From Methanobrevibacter ruminantium (GTDB taxonomy: Archaea > Methanobacteriota > Methanobacteria > Methanobacteriales > Methanobacteriaceae), in assembly GCF_016294135.1 (NCBI RefSeq), contig NZ_JAEDCO010000051.1, positions 1-8,432 on the forward strand: DNA of 8,432 nt, read 5' to 3'. Made by a program: the position numbers and the translations under genes. Below, one piece after another: positions 6,649 through 8,432 of this stretch (positions are counted from its first letter, which is position 1; every line of letters begins with the position of its first letter). The notes beneath the pieces were generated by a model. The model did not search any database. It was not told the DNA's origin and worked only from the letters and a program-made list of their open reading frames with translations.

Positions 6649-6684
6649 AACACCACATTATATAAAAAAAATTCGACCGCTAAA

Positions 6685-6702
6685 GTTTATTTTATTTTAA
6701 AA
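6685..6702 (-). promoter_or_regulatory. Candidate TATA region of the DUF2193 gene
   Basis: On the minus strand TTTTAAAATAAAATAAAC runs from 6702 to 6685, about 40-50 bases before the ATG, the position expected for an archaeal TATA element. A leader of about 20-25 bases carrying GTGGTG (6656-6651) would follow. The element is degenerate, so its exact core is uncertain. Confidence 0.4.
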
Positions 6703-6703
6703 G

Positions 6704-6770
6704 GTTAAATTAAATTAATTAATTTAAAATGTTAAATTAAATTAATTCATTCAATATGTTAAATTAAAAT
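6704..6770. repeat. 27-base direct tandem repeats upstream of the DUF2193 gene
   Basis: GTTAAATTAAATTAATT starts at 6704 and again at 6731, and a third shorter copy GTTAAATTAAAAT starts at 6758, giving an exact 27-base period (two full units and a partial one). The second halves of the units diverge. The block lies directly upstream of the candidate TATA element, where archaeal activator sites occur. It is framed by a 10-base inverted repeat, GTTTATTTTA at 6685-6694 and its complement at 6765-6774. With only A/T-rich units and no spacer diversity this is not a CRISPR array. Confidence 0.55.
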
Positions 6771-6786
6771 AAACGCTCTGAAGATT

Positions 6787-6893
6787 AAGATTATATAAAA
6801 AAATAGATTTGAAATATTTTAATTGGATAAAAAATGAAAATTTATCCTTTTTTTTAATGAAATATTGAATAAAAATCTATTAGATATAATCTT
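6787..6893. repeat. Long imperfect inverted repeat, possible structured RNA or mobile remnant
   Basis: The arms pair in three blocks: AAGATTATAT (6787-6796) with 6884-6893, ATAGATTT (6803-6810) with 6873-6880, and GGATAAA (6825-6831) with TTTATCC (6841-6847), closing on the loop AAATGAAAA. Unpaired AT-rich stretches separate the blocks. It lacks coding potential. It could be a small RNA, a bidirectional terminator or a decayed miniature element. AT bias makes chance pairing easier, so confidence is moderate. Confidence 0.45.
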
Positions 6894-7117
6894 CTCTTAT
6901 ATAATAATTAATTATAAGAATATATATAATTTTTGAAATGATTCTAACGTATATTAATAATATAATATCTATAAAAAAATAAGGAAAAATAGCTATGCAA
7001 TTTGATTTAATTTAATTAAATATATGGTTAAATGATAGTTTTAACTAAAACCATAAAATTATTTATTATAAAATTAGTTAAAAAGGAGATAATCGATATT
7101 AATATAATGCAACAACT

Positions 7118-7139
7118 TGACACGTGGATATGAGTGTCA
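7118..7139. repeat. Short hairpin with internal CACGTG
   Basis: TGACAC (7118-7123) pairs with GTGTCA (7134-7139) around a 10-base loop; the stem overlaps the palindrome CACGTG (7121-7126). It stands out as a GC-richer patch in very AT-rich DNA. It lies about 40 bases beyond the metK terminator, so it could be a backup terminator or a protein-binding site. Confidence 0.35.
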
Positions 7140-7175
7140 TAAAAATAGTAAAAATAGTAAAAAATAAAAAATGTA

Positions 7176-7196
7176 GAAACTTCATTAAGAAGTCTC
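7176..7196 (-). terminator. Terminator hairpin after metK
   Basis: On the minus strand GAGACTTC pairs with GAAGTTTC (8-base stem, one G-U pair) around TTAAT and is followed by TACATTTTTTATTTTTTAC. It lies 53 bases after the metK stop codon. Confidence 0.65.
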
Positions 7197-7249
7197 AAAA
7201 AGATATCAAGAAATAAATATTGAGAATAGATATAAGAAATAATTTAAAA

Positions 7250-8422
7250 TTATTCTACAATGTATTTCTTTAAGTCTTCAGCCTTATCGGTTTTCTCCCA
7301 TGGAAGACCTTCAATACCGAAGTGACCGTATTTAGCGGTTTGCTTGTATTTGGTAGATCTTAAGTTCAAGGTTTCGATGATTCCATCAGGAGTTAACCTA
7401 AAGTTTTCACGAACAATCTCATCAAAGGATTTGCTGGTCTTTACTTCAGTTCCATAGGTATCCACCATAACAGAAGTTGGCTCAGCAACTCCAATTGCAT
7501 AGGAGATTTGGATTTCACATTTTTCAGCAAGTCCACTTGCCACAATGTTCTTAGCAATGTATCTTGCCATGTAACATGCGCTTCTGTCCACTTTAGTGCA
7601 GTCCTTACCTGAAAATGCTCCACCACCGTGTCTTGCATATCCTCCATAAGTGTCTACAATGATCTTACGACCAGTTAATCCTGCATCACCATGAGGACCT
7701 CCGATTTCAAAAACACCAGTTGGATTGATGTGCTCTTTAGTGTTTTCAGTCATCAATTCCTGTGGAATGACTGCTTTAAAGAGCTTTTCACGAATATCTG
7801 CCTTAAGTTGCTCTTGATTGTTGGACATTGTCTCATCATGTTGGGTTGAAAGAACAATTGCATCCAATGAAAGAACATTTCCATCCTTATCGTAGTTTAC
7901 AGATACTTGTGCTTTACCATCAGGTCTTAAATATGGAATTTCACCAGTTTCTCGGAGTTCTGTTAATTTATTTGTAAGCTTACGTGCCAAATCAATTGGG
8001 AATGGCATTAATGAATCAGTTTCATTAGTTGCATAACCGAACATCATACCTTGATCTCCAGCACCGCTTTCTTCACCTTCACGGTCTACACCTTGCTTGA
8101 TGTCTGGAGATTGAGCATGAAGCAAACTGACCACTTCACAGTTATGACCATCAAATTTCAATTCAGGATTGTCATATCCGATTTCAATGATAGTGTCTCT
8201 AATGATTCTTTCAATATCTTCTCTAGTAATGTTGGCATCTGCTGTAACTTCACCGAATACCAAACAGAAATCAGTTGTAACGCAAGTTTCACATGCAACA
8301 TGAGCATGAGGGTCCTGTTCCATGAATGCATCTAAGATAGCATCTGAAATGATGTCTGCAACTTTATCAGGATGCCCTTGGGTTACTGATTCAGATGTGA
8401 ATGTTTTGTATACTTCACTCAT
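7250..8422 (-). CDS. metK: S-adenosylmethionine synthetase, bacterial type (MetK)
   Basis: Cytosolic enzyme (EC 2.5.1.6) making S-adenosylmethionine from methionine and ATP, the methyl donor for many methylations and a precursor in archaeal cofactor synthesis. At 390 residues it matches bacterial MetK in length and sequence throughout: SVTQGHPDK with H17, the ATP-binding signature GAGDQGMMFGY (120-130), GVFEIGGPHGDAG (236-248) and the second signature GGGAFSGKD (266-274). All key motifs are intact. Archaea normally use an unrelated-looking archaeal synthetase family (PF01941), so this bacterial form suggests acquisition from bacteria, with Clostridia-like donors plausible but not tested. Start ATG at 8422 has GGTGA at 8431-8427 just upstream; the promoter lies beyond the window. 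GC is high for the region. It has its own terminator and is unlikely to be cotranscribed with the DUF2193 gene 601 bases away. Confidence 0.96.
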   Translation of the reverse strand: MSEVYKTFTSESVTQGHPDKVADIISDAILDAFMEQDPHAHVACETCVTTDFCLVFGEVTADANITREDIERIIRDTIIEIGYDNPELKFDGHNCEVVSLLHAQSPDIKQGVDREGEESGAGDQGMMFGYATNETDSLMPFPIDLARKLTNKLTELRETGEIPYLRPDGKAQVSVNYDKDGNVLSLDAIVLSTQHDETMSNNQEQLKADIREKLFKAVIPQELMTENTKEHINPTGVFEIGGPHGDAGLTGRKIIVDTYGGYARHGGGAFSGKDCTKVDRSACYMARYIAKNIVASGLAEKCEIQISYAIGVAEPTSVMVDTYGTEVKTSKSFDEIVRENFRLTPDGIIETLNLRSTKYKQTAKYGHFGIEGLPWEKTDKAEDLKKYIVE

Positions 8423-8432
8423 TTTTTCACCA

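Larger units (their letters stand above)
6649..7249. other. 601-base gene-free spacer between metK and the DUF2193 gene
   Basis: From left to right it holds the DUF2193 ribosome binding site and promoter, 27-base tandem repeats (6704-6770), a long imperfect inverted repeat (6787-6893), very AT-rich DNA (6900-7020), smaller inverted repeats at 7023-7055 and 7039-7083, a short hairpin with CACGTG (7118-7139) and the metK terminator (7176-7196). The longest sensible plus-strand frames are 8 codons (7107-7133) and 26 codons (from 7130), neither with a well-placed ribosome binding site. No tRNA or known riboswitch was seen. Confidence 0.7.

Noticed and set aside
6704..6770. CRISPR array
   Set aside because: The 27-base units are contiguous, A/T-only in their cores and lack unique spacers; only two and a half copies exist and no cas gene is nearby.
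7107..7210. Small plus-strand frames of 8 codons (7107) and 26 codons (from 7130)
   Set aside because: AAGGAG lies about 18 bases before the first ATG and none precedes the second; the 26-codon product is a Lys-rich translation of AT-rich DNA and of the metK terminator.
7441..7647. Minus-strand frame of 68 codons
   Set aside because: It overlaps metK in another frame; metK is intact and conserved here.
8051..8335. Plus-strand frame of 94 codons
   Set aside because: It is antisense to the conserved N-terminal part of metK and has no start signals.

Overview
The window looks like a chromosomal stretch of a gut-associated methanogenic archaeon of the Methanobacteriales, most likely Methanobrevibacter. 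Spacers are extremely AT-rich. Genes carry strong GGAGG or GGTG ribosome binding sites and TATA-like boxes about 40 bases upstream of start codons. The content also fits: an AqpM-like aquaporin, a DUF2193 protein (a family I know from methanogens), a rubrerythrin, and a cytosolic bile salt hydrolase of the kind known from gut Methanobrevibacter. The genus is inferred from content; no rRNA gene is present.

Layout from left to right: (1) 1-688, minus strand, the 5' part of a membrane-anchored surface protein with an acidic repeat tail running off the left edge; its start position holds ATA instead of ATG. (2) 986-1474, the only plus-strand gene, a leucine zipper joined to a winged helix. (3) 1504-2049, minus, a flavodoxin-fold flavoprotein broken by one in-frame TGA. 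(4) 2280-2825, minus, rubrerythrin. (5) 2926-3903, minus, bile salt hydrolase. (6) 4233-5006, minus, aquaporin. (7) 5149-6648, minus, DUF2193 protein with a C-terminal cysteine cluster. (8) 6649-7249, a 601-base spacer with 27-base tandem repeats and several inverted repeats. (9) 7250-8422, minus, a complete bacterial-type S-adenosylmethionine synthetase.

Most minus-strand genes are followed by their own hairpin plus T-run, and most have their own ribosome binding site and a plausible TATA box. They therefore read as separate transcription units rather than one operon. The genes share a loose theme of life in an animal gut: oxygen/peroxide defence (rubrerythrin, flavoprotein), bile salt deconjugation, small-molecule permeability and a cell-surface protein. 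MetK and DUF2193 look like well-expressed housekeeping-type genes with higher GC than their surroundings.

No tRNA, rRNA, CRISPR array, insertion sequence or clear new multi-gene system was found. The points most worth following up are the ATA start, the nonsense codon in the flavoprotein, the zipper-type regulator with repeats in its promoter, the cysteine cluster of the DUF2193 protein with its upstream repeats, and the bacterial-type metK.
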